Source: Herbidospora daliensis
GTDB lineage: Bacteria > Actinomycetota > Actinomycetes > Streptosporangiales > Streptosporangiaceae
Direction of reading: 5' to 3'
Length of the DNA stretch: 64,000 nt
Assembly (NCBI RefSeq): GCF_001570585.1
Contig: NZ_BBXF01000005.1
Span: 868,001-932,000 of the forward strand
The notes beneath the pieces were generated by a model, which was not told the DNA's origin, made no database searches, and saw only the letters and a list, made by a program, of their open reading frames with translations. The position numbers were made by a program, and so were the translations under genes. This document shows, piece after piece, positions 51,309-59,397 of the stretch (its first letter is position 1; each line of letters begins with the position of its first letter).

Positions 51309-52415
51309 ATGTGGCCATTCATGGGGCGTACGGCCGAACGTGATCAGATCAGGGCGGCGGCCCGCGACGGGGGCGGGGTGCTGGTGGCGGGCCCGGCCGG
51401 ATCGGGGCGCAGCCGCCTGCTCACCGAGGCGCTCGCGCCCTTCTCCTTCCTCCTCGTCCGGGCGCGGGCGGCCGGCGTGCCGTTCGGGGCCTTCGCCCAT
51501 CTTCTCCCCGACCCGGGACACACCCCGGTCAACCCGGTGGTCTGGGCCGCCGGGGCCCTCGGGACGATCCCGCCGGTGCTGGCCGTCGACGACGCCCACC
51601 TGCTCGACCCCAGCTCCGCCGCGCTGGTCGCGCACCTCGCCGAGCACCACGGCGCCGTCCCGATCGTCACGGCCAGGGCGGGGGCCCCGCTGCCGGAGCC
51701 GATCGCGGCCCTGTGGCGCGACGGCGCGCTGACCCGGCTCGACCTCGCGCCGCTGACGGTCCGCGAGACCGGCCGCCTGCTGGCCGCCGCGCTGGGCGGC
51801 CCGGCCGACCTCGCGACGGTACGCCGCCTCCACCACACCACCGGCGGCAACCTCCGCCTGATCACCGAGCTGCTGCCGGGCACCGGCATGACCCTGTCCG
51901 GCGGCGTCTGGCGCTGGGACGGGGAACTGACCCTGCCGCCCCGGCTGCGCCAGCTCCTGGAGGCCGAACTGGCCGGGCTGACCCCGGCCGAGACCACCGC
52001 GATCGAACTGGTCGCCCTGACCGAGCCCGTCGACCTGGACGTGCTGCTGGACGCGGCCGAGCACGCCGCCGTCACCCGGCTGGAGCGCCGGGGCCTGGTC
52101 ACCGTGCTGCGGGACACCTCTCCCCCGCGGGTCAGGCTGGCCTGTCCGCTGCACGCTCATGTGGTGCGCGAGCGGGCCACCGCCCTGGGCGTGCGCGACG
52201 GGCTCGCCCTGCTCGGCGGGGCCACGCCCCGCGTCGAGGGGCTGAGCGCCCGGGAGGCCGAGGTCGCCCGGCTGGCCTCGTGGAACCTGACCAACCGTGA
52301 GATCGCCGACTGGCTGGTGTTGTCGCCGCGTACGGTCGCCAACCACCTGTGCCGGGTCTACACGAAGCTGGGCGTGAACAACCGCGCCGACCTGGCGCCC
52401 CTGCTGGCCGCCTAG
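51309..52415 (+). CDS. ATPase-domain LuxR-type regulator (small LAL-like)
   Basis: A 368-residue protein. Residues 1-150 form a P-loop ATPase with FMGRTAERDQIRAAA and Walker A GPAGSGRSRLL, and Walker B VLAVDDAHLLD. A helical middle region follows, then a C-terminal LuxR HTH (LSAREAEVARLASWNLTNRE, LSPRTVANHLCRVYTKLGV). It is much shorter than classic LAL regulators of about 900 residues. ATG at 51309; TACCGT lies six bases upstream, so a leaderless message is possible. Upstream in-frame codons look non-coding. Targets unknown. Its end overlaps the HAD gene by four bases. Confidence 0.85.
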   Translation: MWPFMGRTAERDQIRAAARDGGGVLVAGPAGSGRSRLLTEALAPFSFLLVRARAAGVPFGAFAHLLPDPGHTPVNPVVWAAGALGTIPPVLAVDDAHLLDPSSAALVAHLAEHHGAVPIVTARAGAPLPEPIAALWRDGALTRLDLAPLTVRETGRLLAAALGGPADLATVRRLHHTTGGNLRLITELLPGTGMTLSGGVWRWDGELTLPPRLRQLLEAELAGLTPAETTAIELVALTEPVDLDVLLDAAEHAAVTRLERRGLVTVLRDTSPPRVRLACPLHAHVVRERATALGVRDGLALLGGATPRVEGLSAREAEVARLASWNLTNREIADWLVLSPRTVANHLCRVYTKLGVNNRADLAPLLAA

Positions 52416-53062
52416 ACCAGGGACCTGATCAGCGGGAGGTCGACGTCCAAGAGGGACTCGACGATGGTGCGGCGGGGGGCCGGGGTGATGGGCACCAGGT
52501 TCGGCACCGCGATCACGTGGCAGCCCGCCGCGGTGGCGGCGGCGACGCCGTTCGGGGAGTCCTCGCAGACCACGGTGTAGCGCGGGTCGGCGTCGAGAAG
52601 CCGCAGGGCCAGCTGGTAGGGCTCGGGGTCGGGCTTGGTGCGGGTCACGTCGTCGGCGGTGACGACCACGTCGAAGTGGTGGCGGCCGATCGAGGCGAGC
52701 ACGGCGTCGGCCATCGGCTTCAGCGAGGCGGTGACCAGGGCGGTGCGCACGCCCCCGGCCTTGACCTCGGCGAGCAGTTCGAGGGCGCCGGGCAGCGGCT
52801 CGACGCCCGACTCCAGCCGGGTGAGCATGCCGTCGAGCAGCCAGCGGCCGACCACGTCGGGGGCGACGTCGGAGCCGGTCAGGGCGAGCATGTAGGCGAC
52901 CGTGGTGTCCCACGATCCGCCGACCATGCGCTCCTGGTGCTCGGGGCCCCACTGGCCGCCGAGCCGGTCGACGACCTCGGCCTCGACGAGGCCCCACACC
53001 TTCTCGGTGTCGACGAGCAGGCCGTCCATGTCGAAGAGGACGGCGTGCGGATGTGCGGACAT
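52412..53062 (-). CDS. HAD-superfamily hydrolase (beta-phosphoglucomutase-like)
   Basis: A 216-residue phosphatase. Motif I FDMDGLLVDTEKVW, motif II VTASLKPM, motif III lysine in TRTKPDPEPYQLAL, and motif IV CEDSPNGVAAATAAG. A helical cap spans about 18-80. It should dephosphorylate a small phospho-sugar or similar metabolite. ATG at 53062. Divergent from the PAC2 gene by 117 bp. Confidence 0.93.
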   Translation of the reverse strand: MSAHPHAVLFDMDGLLVDTEKVWGLVEAEVVDRLGGQWGPEHQERMVGGSWDTTVAYMLALTGSDVAPDVVGRWLLDGMLTRLESGVEPLPGALELLAEVKAGGVRTALVTASLKPMADAVLASIGRHHFDVVVTADDVTRTKPDPEPYQLALRLLDADPRYTVVCEDSPNGVAAATAAGCHVIAVPNLVPITPAPRRTIVESLLDVDLPLIRSLV

Positions 53063-53179
53063 GAAGTATCGGCCTCGGGGAGAAGTCGGGGTGTCGGCCC
53101 TCAGCTTATCGGTGGCCACGGATAACGCTCGGGGGCGCACTACAACTAGGCTGGGCCCACGACTATGTGAGGAGGCGGC

Positions 53180-54034
53180 TTGATCGAGCTCGAAGGGCTC
53201 CCTGAGCTCGTCGACCCGGTGCTGATCGCCGCGTTCGAAGGCTGGAACGATGCGGGTGAGGCGTCGAGCGCGGTGCTCGCCCACCTGGAGGCCGAGTGGA
53301 AGGCCACCCCGCTGGTGGAGCTCGACCCGGAAGACTATTACGACTTCCAGGTGACCCGGCCCATCGTGGAGCTGGGCGAGGGCATGACCCGGTCGATCAC
53401 CTGGCCCACCACCCGTCTTCTGGTGGCCCGCCCGCCGGGGGCCAAGCGTGACGTCGTGCTGCTGCGCGGCATCGAGCCCAACATGCGCTGGCGCACCTTC
53501 TGCCAGGAGATCGTCGGGCTCTGCCACGAACTCGGCATCGAGCTGGCCCTCCTCCTGGGCGCTCTGCTGAACGACTCCCCCCACACCCGGCCGGTGCCCA
53601 TCGTGGGCTCGGTCAGCGACCCCGGCCTCGCCCGGGTCCTCAACCTCGAACTGACCAAGTACGAAGGCCCGACCGGCATCATCGGCGTGCTCCAGCACAC
53701 CCTCGGCCACGCCGGGCTGCAGACGATCTCGCTGTGGGCCTCGGTGCCCCACTACGTCGCCCAGCCGCCCAACCCGAAGGCGACCCTGGCCCTGCTGCGC
53801 CGGGTCGAAGACCTCCTCGACATCCCGATGCCCTACGGCGAGCTGCCCGAAGAGGCCCGCGCCTGGGAGACCGGCGTCGACGAGCTCGCCGCGCAGGACT
53901 CCGAGGTCGCCGAATACGTCAAGGAGCTCGAAGAGCGCAAGGACGCCGCCGACCTGCCCGAGGCGAGCGGCGACGCCATCGCGGCCGAGTTCGAGCGCTA
54001 TCTGCGCCGCCGCGACCGCGGCACCGACGGCTGA
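53180..54034 (+). CDS. PAC2-family protein (proteasome-assembly-chaperone-like)
   Basis: A 284-residue protein of the PAC2 superfamily, related to eukaryotic and archaeal proteasome assembly chaperones. DPVLIAAFEGWNDAGEASSA at the N terminus, VVLLRGIEPNMRWRTFCQEI, and GPTGIIGVLQHTLGHAG are typical. A charged helical C terminus (EEARAWETGVDELAAQDSEV) follows. The start is TTG at 53180, since AGGAGG lies four bases upstream. Whether bacterial PAC2 proteins help assemble PrcA/PrcB is not established; its presence near the proteasome genes is notable. Confidence 0.92.
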   Translation: MIELEGLPELVDPVLIAAFEGWNDAGEASSAVLAHLEAEWKATPLVELDPEDYYDFQVTRPIVELGEGMTRSITWPTTRLLVARPPGAKRDVVLLRGIEPNMRWRTFCQEIVGLCHELGIELALLLGALLNDSPHTRPVPIVGSVSDPGLARVLNLELTKYEGPTGIIGVLQHTLGHAGLQTISLWASVPHYVAQPPNPKATLALLRRVEDLLDIPMPYGELPEEARAWETGVDELAAQDSEVAEYVKELEERKDAADLPEASGDAIAAEFERYLRRRDRGTDG

Positions 54035-54084
54035 CGCCGGGGCGCGGCCCCGGCGCGCCGACGGCGCTTGACAGCGTGAGGGTT

Positions 54085-54104
54085 CATCCGGTGGAAACCG
54101 GATG
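54085..54104 (+). terminator. short hairpin after the PAC2 gene
   Basis: CATCCGGT-GGAA-ACCGGATG, a perfect 8-bp stem with 4-nt loop 50 bp past the PAC2 stop, followed by CTTGGTTT. TTGACA lies 12 bp upstream, so it could instead be an operator; no -10 fits that reading well. Confidence 0.5.
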
Positions 54105-54199
54105 CTTGGTTTCCTCCCACTTCACCGCCCTTCGCAGGTAATAATTAGCGCTTCCTTCCTCACAAGCGTCTTCTGTGGACTGCGCACACAAGGGCGAAA

Positions 54200-54781
54200 A
54201 TGGTAACTCCCTCACAACCGCACCATTCTTCTCAAGAAACCCGTCGGCGTGTCCTCGACATGGCGATGCGGATGAAATCCGGCACCACCGAACCGATGGG
54301 AGCATCCACTCCACAGATCCGGGGCACCACCCCGGCCCAGGCGGTCGAGACCTTCCTGGCCCTCCTGCAGGACCGGCTGCCCTCATGGCTGCGCCTGCTG
54401 CACGACCTGCGTCCCGGCCACGGCGACGTGACCAGGAACCTGGAGCCGGTCGCCCTGGCCGGCATCCACTACTACACGGAGATCCAGGCCGCGGCCCTCC
54501 CGGCCTTCGTCTCCCCGATCCTCACGGTCCGTTTCCGGCAGGCCATGCGCGAGTCGGAGCTCGGGCCCGAGGGCGAGGTGCGGCCGCTCGCGGCCTACCT
54601 CGCCGGCGAGCAGGAGCTCGGGCGGATCAGGGCCGACGTGCACCCCGAATCGACCGCCCGGCTGCTGCTGGCCGGCTGTTTCCGGCACGCCTACTACGAG
54701 ATCTTCACCGGCGCCGACTCCGAGCCGTCGCGGCCGGAGGCGGCCGAGGCCATCGTGCGGGAGTTGCGGCTCGATCCCTGA
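54200..54781 (+). CDS. TetR-like protein lacking a complete HTH domain
   Basis: A 193-residue protein. Residues 12-25 (QETRRRVLDMAMRM) look like the first helix of a TetR HTH, but the recognition helices and the Y-x-Y-F-x-x-K-x-x-L segment are missing; a 20-residue Gly/Thr/Pro-rich stretch replaces them. Residues 45-193 are helical and resemble a TetR C-terminal ligand domain (PAQAVETFLALLQDRLPSWL, ESTARLLLAGCFRHAYYEIF). Neither other plus-strand frame restores the missing part. It may bind a ligand or partner without DNA binding, or be a decaying gene. GTG/ATG start choice is uncertain. It overlaps the chelatase tail by 88 bp. Confidence 0.6.
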   Translation: MVTPSQPHHSSQETRRRVLDMAMRMKSGTTEPMGASTPQIRGTTPAQAVETFLALLQDRLPSWLRLLHDLRPGHGDVTRNLEPVALAGIHYYTEIQAAALPAFVSPILTVRFRQAMRESELGPEGEVRPLAAYLAGEQELGRIRADVHPESTARLLLAGCFRHAYYEIFTGADSEPSRPEAAEAIVRELRLDP

Positions 54782-55446
54782 CGCGCCTCGTCGTAGCGGT
54801 GCCACACCAGCCTGGCCAGGTCGTCGTCGACGCCCAGCGGGGCGCTGACCACGTCGGCGCCGCTCTCGGCCAGGCGGGTGTGGAACAGGCCGGGGGCCAG
54901 CAGGTAGGAGGCCACCACCGTCCGGGGGGCCGGGCCCGCCCCGATCCCGGCGACCGCCTCGGCGATGCCCGGCCGGCCCGCCGACGCGAACGCGGCGGTG
55001 ACCGGGCGGGAGAGGCGTACGGAGAGCAGGCGGGCGGCCGCGCGCACGGCGGCGAGGGCGGCCGGGTCGGACGAGCCGGCCGCGCCCAGGATCACCGCGT
55101 CGCGGGGCCGCAGCCCGGCGGCGGCCAGCCGCCGGGCCAGCACGTCGGTGAGCAGCGGGTGCGGGCCAAGAGGGCCCGCGACGACCGCGTCAGGGCGGGT
55201 CCGGGCGATCACCTCGGGCAGGTCGATGTGGACGTGGTAACCGCCCGCGAGCAGCAGCGGCACCACCACGACGGGGCCGCGGACCTCCGCGAGCACCCGG
55301 TCGAGCGGCGGGTCGCTCAGCTCCAGGAAGGCGAGCCGGGCCGGGAGGCCCGGCCGGATCCGCCGCACCCGCCCGGCCAGGCCGTCGAGGACGGCGTCCC
55401 ATTCGGGGTTGCGGGCCCCGTGGGCCGCCATGACGAGGGTCGTCAC
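54694..55446 (-). CDS. sirohydrochlorin chelatase-like protein (CbiX/SirB family)
   Basis: A 250-residue two-half chelatase. The active-site histidine is H9 in MTTLVMAAHGARNPEWD. The second half begins AVILGAAGSSDPAALAAV, where the histidine is replaced by alanine, as is common for one half. HTRLAESGADVVSAPLGVDD closes the fold. In a nitrite reductase operon it should insert iron into sirohydrochlorin to make siroheme. The last 26 residues, overlapping the opposite gene, look unstructured. GTG start overlaps the stop of the upstream uroporphyrinogen synthase gene. Confidence 0.87.
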   Translation of the reverse strand: MTTLVMAAHGARNPEWDAVLDGLAGRVRRIRPGLPARLAFLELSDPPLDRVLAEVRGPVVVVPLLLAGGYHVHIDLPEVIARTRPDAVVAGPLGPHPLLTDVLARRLAAAGLRPRDAVILGAAGSSDPAALAAVRAAARLLSVRLSRPVTAAFASAGRPGIAEAVAGIGAGPAPRTVVASYLLAPGLFHTRLAESGADVVSAPLGVDDDLARLVWHRYDEARQGSSRNSRTMASAASGRDGSESAPVKIS

Positions 55447-56627
55447 ACGTCTTCCCGGTCACAGGCCAGGCGGTAGCCGCGCTTGACGACCGTCTCGACG
55501 ATGCCGCTCGGGCCCAGGGCGCGGCGCAGCCGGGTGATGGCCATCTCGACGGCGTGCTCGGCCGAGTCGCGCGACGGGCCGCCGGGCAGCACCATGCGCA
55601 GGTCGCCGCGGGCGACGACGTGGCCGGGCCGGTCGGCGAGCCGCTTCAGCACCGCCATCGGCGCCGGGGGCAGCGGCTTGAGCTCCCCGTCGACGACCAC
55701 GGCGTGGCCCCGGATCTCCAGCTCGTGGCCTCCGGCGGTGAGCCGGGTGACGCTGTTCTCCGGCAGGTGCCGGGCCAGCGTGCGGGCCAGCGAGCCGAGC
55801 CGCGACCGCTCGGGCTGGATCACCGGCACGCCCTTGGCGACCAGCGGCTGCGCGGTGACCGGCCCGACGCAGGCCGCCGTCACCGGGCCGCGGAAGGCGG
55901 CGAGCAGGGCCTCCTCCAGCCCGTCGGCGCGGGCCGCGTTGAGCATGGCGTGCACGGCCGGGGCGCTGGTGAAGGCCACCGCGTCGATCGCGCCGGAGGC
56001 GACCTGGCTGACCAGGCGGCGCAGCGGCGAGATGTCGCGGTAGGGCAGCCACTGGTAGACGGGCACCTCGATGACCTCGGCCCCGGCGGCGCGCAGGTCG
56101 GCGACGAACCCGGTCAGCGGCTCGCCGTGCAGTTGGACGGCGATGCGGCGGCCGCGCAGGTCCTGGCTCAGGAGATGGCGCAGGACCTCCTCGCACGACT
56201 CGGTCGCGGGCGTCCAGTGGTCGGTGAGCCCGGCGGCCCTGACCGCGCCGCGCGCCTTGGGACCGCGGGTGAGCAGCCGGGCGTCGGCCAGCCGGGCGGT
56301 CAGGTGGCCGGCCAGGCCCCAGCCCTCGGCGGCGGCCACCCAGCCGCGGAACCCGACGCCGGTGGTGACGACGACGTCGTCGACCGGCGTGGCCAGGCAC
56401 TCGCGGGTGGCGGCCATCAGGTCGACGTCCTCCGACAGCGGCACCAGCCGGATCGCGGGCGCCCTCACCACGCGCGCGCCCCGGCGTTCGAGCAGCGCGG
56501 AGAACTCCTCGCGGCGGCGGGTCGCGGTGACGCCGATCGTGAAGCCGGACAGCGCGTTGGGCGCGGTCTCCGGAGACAGCCCCTCGGCCAGCGCGGCCAG
56601 TTGCGTCTCTTCGAGCAGTGCGGTCAT
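55443..56627 (-). CDS. uroporphyrinogen-III synthase with C-terminal winged-helix domain
   Basis: A 394-residue fusion. Residues 25-285 are a HemD-type synthase (FTIGVTATRRREEFSALLER, VVTTGVGFRGWVAAAEGW, SAPAVHAMLNAA, VGPVTAQPLVAKGV). Residues 300-394 are an OmpR-type winged helix (LKPLPPAPMAVLKRLADRPG, VVARGDLRMVLPGGPSRDSAEHAVEMAITRLRRAL, VETVVKRGYRLA). The synthase supplies the siroheme precursor; the DNA-binding part suggests it also regulates, probably the nitrate/nitrite genes. It overlaps nirD and the chelatase gene by a few bases on each side. Confidence 0.92.
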   Translation of the reverse strand: MTALLEETQLAALAEGLSPETAPNALSGFTIGVTATRRREEFSALLERRGARVVRAPAIRLVPLSEDVDLMAATRECLATPVDDVVVTTGVGFRGWVAAAEGWGLAGHLTARLADARLLTRGPKARGAVRAAGLTDHWTPATESCEEVLRHLLSQDLRGRRIAVQLHGEPLTGFVADLRAAGAEVIEVPVYQWLPYRDISPLRRLVSQVASGAIDAVAFTSAPAVHAMLNAARADGLEEALLAAFRGPVTAACVGPVTAQPLVAKGVPVIQPERSRLGSLARTLARHLPENSVTRLTAGGHELEIRGHAVVVDGELKPLPPAPMAVLKRLADRPGHVVARGDLRMVLPGGPSRDSAEHAVEMAITRLRRALGPSGIVETVVKRGYRLACDREDV

Positions 56628-56983
56628 TTGACGCTCACCTCAACCATCCCCATGGTGACGCGAATCGGAAATGTCGGAATCACAGTCCCGGGATCGTCCA
56701 GGCAGGCCCCGCTGGTGAGCGAGAACACCTGTTTGTGCATCGGGGAGGCCACGGTCGGCTCCCCGTTCCTGGTGCCGACGATCCCCCGGGACAGGATGTA
56801 GGCACCGCTGAAGGGGTCCTGGTTGCCGATGGCGTACAGGGACCCGTCGTGGGTTCGGAAGACGGCCACCTGCTCGCCGCCGATCAGGGCGCAGGCGCCG
56901 CGCTCGGGCAGCAGGTCGGTCAGCGGGCAGACGGCTTCCCATACGGGTTCCAGCACGGGCGTCCGCAGCGGCGTCATCGTCAT
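56624..56983 (-). CDS. nirD: nitrite reductase small subunit NirD
   Basis: A 119-residue Rieske-fold protein (WEAVCPLTDLLPERGACALI, VAVFRTHDGSLYAIGNQDPFSG, SPMHKQVFSLTSGACLDD). The positions where true Rieske proteins carry Cys-x-His ligands read NQDPFS and MHKQVF, so no [2Fe-2S] cluster is expected, as is normal for NirD. It partners NirB. ATG at 56983 overlaps the nirB stop; a second ATG two codons later is possible. Confidence 0.94.
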   Translation of the reverse strand: MTMTPLRTPVLEPVWEAVCPLTDLLPERGACALIGGEQVAVFRTHDGSLYAIGNQDPFSGAYILSRGIVGTRNGEPTVASPMHKQVFSLTSGACLDDPGTVIPTFPIRVTMGMVEVSVK

Positions 56984-59397
56984 CGGCTCATCACCTGCAG
57001 GATCTCGGGCTTGATCTGGTCGCGTTCGGTGGTGAAGGCGATCGAGGGATCGGGGGTGCCGGGCGCGTTCACGAAGCTGACGAAGCGGCGCAGTTTCACC
57101 GGGTCGTCGAGCGTGGCCCGCCACTCGTCGGCGTAGGTGGCGACGTGGGCGGCCATCTGGGCGTCGAGGTCGGCGCAGATCCCGAGGGCGTCGTCCACGA
57201 TGATCTGGCGGAGCCGGTCGAGGCCGCCGTCGAGGTTCTCCAGCCACGCGGCGGTGCGCTGGAGCCGGTCGGCGGTGCGGATGTAGAACATCAGGAACCG
57301 GTCGATCGTGCGGATGAGGGTCGCGGTGTCGACGTCCTGGACCAGCAGGTCGGCGTGGCGGGGGGTGAAGCCGCCGTTGCCGCCGACGTAGAGGTTCCAG
57401 CCCTTCTCGGTGGCGATGATGCCGAAGTCCTTCGACCGGGCCTCGGCGCACTCGCGGGCGCAGCCGCTGACCGCCGACTTGAGCTTGTGGGGCGAGCGCA
57501 GCCCCCGGTAGCGCAGCTCCAGGTCGATGGCGAGGGTCACCGAGTCCTGTACGCCGTAACGGCACCAGGTGGAGCCGACGCACGACTTCACCGTGCGCAG
57601 GGCCTTGCCGTAGGCGTGGCCCGACTCGAACCCGGCGTCGACCAGGCGCCGCCAGATGCGCGGCAGCTCTTCGACGCGGGCGCCGAACAGGTCGATGCGC
57701 TGGCCTCCAGTGATCTTCGTGTACAGGCCGAAGTCGCGGGCGACCTCGCCGATCACGATCAGCTTCTCCGGGGTGATCTCGCCCCCGGGGATCCGGGGCA
57801 CGATCGAGTATGTCCCATTTTTTTGTAGGTTAGCTAGGAAATGGTCGTTGGTGTCCTGGAGCGCGGCCTGCTCGCCCTCCAGGACGTGGCCGTTGTGCAG
57901 CGACGCCAGGATCGAGGCCACCACGGGCTTGCAGATGTCGCAGCCGCGCCCGGTCCCGTGCTCGTCGATGAGCTGGGTGAACGTGGTGATGCCGCGCACC
58001 TGGACGATCGTGAACAACTCGGCCCGGCTGTGCGCGAAGTGCTCGCACAGGCCGGTCCCGGTGTCGACGCCCGACTCGGTGAGGATCTTCTTCAGCAGCG
58101 GCAGGCAGCTGCCGCAGGTGGTGCCGGCCCGGGTGCAGGCCTTGACCCCGGCGACGTCGGTGAGGTCGTTCTCCTTGATGGCCGCGGTGACGTCGTTCTT
58201 CGTCACGTTGTTGCACGAGCAGACCGGCGCGTCGCCCGGCAGCTCGACGGCCGTCGGGCTGAACAGCAGGTCGCTCGGGGCGGCCGGCAGTTCGGCGCCG
58301 ACGAACGACCGCAGGGTGGCGTACGGGGAGGCGTCGCCGACGCAGATGCCGCCCAGCAGGGTCGAGGCGTCGTCGCTGACGAACAGCTTCTTGTAGACCC
58401 CGGCGACCGGGTCGAGGTAGGTGACGTCGAGGGCGCCCGCCATCGCGCCGAACTGAGCCACCTCGACGCCGAGCAGCTTGAGCTTGGTCGACAGGTCGGC
58501 TCCGGTGAACGCGGCCGTGCCGCCCATGATGCGGTCGGCGGCCACCTCGGCCATCGTCATGCACGGCGCGACCAGGCCGTAGATCTGGCCGTCGTGCAGG
58601 GCGCACTCGCCGATGGCCAGGATCGACGGGTCGCTGGTGCGCATGCCGTCGTCGACGACGATGCCGCCGCGCTCGCCGACCTGGAGCCCCGCGCCCCGGG
58701 CCAGTTCGTCGCGGGGCCGGATGCCGGCCGAGAACACCACGACCTGGGCGTCGATGACGCCCGCGTCCGGGGTGAGCAGGCCGGTGACGCGGCCCTCGCC
58801 CTCGATGCGGGTGACGCCCGACTTCACGTGCACGGTCAGGCCGAGCGACTCGACGTGCTTCTTCAGCACCGCCCCGCCGCCCTCGTCGACCTGGCGGGGC
58901 ATCAGCCAGGGGCTCATCTCGACGATGTGGGTCTCCAGGCCCAGCCCGCGCAGCGCGTCGGCGGCCTCCAGGCCGAGCAGCCCGCCGCCCACGACCACGC
59001 CGGCCGTCGCCGTCGCGGCGGAGGCCCTGATGGCGTCGAGGTCGTCGATGGTCCGGTAGACGTGGCAGCCGTCGAGGTCGCGCCCGGGGACGGGCGGCAC
59101 GAACGGCGCGGAGCCGGTGGCCAGCACCAGCACGTCGTAGGGGATCGAGCCGTTGACCGTCTTGGCGGCGGGCTCGATCGAGACGACCCTGGTGCCGATT
59201 ACGGTCGTCACGCCCGGGACGTCGGGGTAGGCCAGGTCGCGGCCCTCGGTCAGATGGGTGGTGAGGGCCACCCGGTCGTACGCGCCCCGCGGCTCCTCCC
59301 CCAGGATCGTCACCGAACCGGTGAAGCCCCGGGACGTGAGCGTTTCGGCCAGCCGGTGCGCGGACGGGCCATTACCGACGATGAGAACGCGGGTCAT
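56980..59397 (-). CDS. nirB: assimilatory NAD(P)H nitrite reductase large subunit NirB
   Basis: An 805-residue enzyme reducing nitrite to ammonium. Order: FAD/NAD-binding domain (about 1-280; LIVGNGPSAHRLAETL, VVVGGGLLGLEAADALRGLG), rubredoxin-like tail, BFD-type [2Fe-2S] domain (CSCNNVTKNDV, TTCGSCLPLLKK), and siroheme/[4Fe-4S] domain with CVGSTWC and CARECAEARSKDFG. ATG at 59397 begins MTRVLIVGNG; the open frame upstream is a shadow. A short AT-rich patch with seven consecutive A bases lies near residue 525-540 (about 57812-57842), with unusual codons but an intact frame. Confidence 0.96.
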   Translation of the reverse strand: MTRVLIVGNGPSAHRLAETLTSRGFTGSVTILGEEPRGAYDRVALTTHLTEGRDLAYPDVPGVTTVIGTRVVSIEPAAKTVNGSIPYDVLVLATGSAPFVPPVPGRDLDGCHVYRTIDDLDAIRASAATATAGVVVGGGLLGLEAADALRGLGLETHIVEMSPWLMPRQVDEGGGAVLKKHVESLGLTVHVKSGVTRIEGEGRVTGLLTPDAGVIDAQVVVFSAGIRPRDELARGAGLQVGERGGIVVDDGMRTSDPSILAIGECALHDGQIYGLVAPCMTMAEVAADRIMGGTAAFTGADLSTKLKLLGVEVAQFGAMAGALDVTYLDPVAGVYKKLFVSDDASTLLGGICVGDASPYATLRSFVGAELPAAPSDLLFSPTAVELPGDAPVCSCNNVTKNDVTAAIKENDLTDVAGVKACTRAGTTCGSCLPLLKKILTESGVDTGTGLCEHFAHSRAELFTIVQVRGITTFTQLIDEHGTGRGCDICKPVVASILASLHNGHVLEGEQAALQDTNDHFLANLQKNGTYSIVPRIPGGEITPEKLIVIGEVARDFGLYTKITGGQRIDLFGARVEELPRIWRRLVDAGFESGHAYGKALRTVKSCVGSTWCRYGVQDSVTLAIDLELRYRGLRSPHKLKSAVSGCARECAEARSKDFGIIATEKGWNLYVGGNGGFTPRHADLLVQDVDTATLIRTIDRFLMFYIRTADRLQRTAAWLENLDGGLDRLRQIIVDDALGICADLDAQMAAHVATYADEWRATLDDPVKLRRFVSFVNAPGTPDPSIAFTTERDQIKPEILQVMSR

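Noticed and set aside
57806-57848. Frameshift or assembly error in nirB at the poly-A run
   Set aside because: The frame before and after the run encodes continuous, family-consistent NirB sequence, so no shift is present in this copy.
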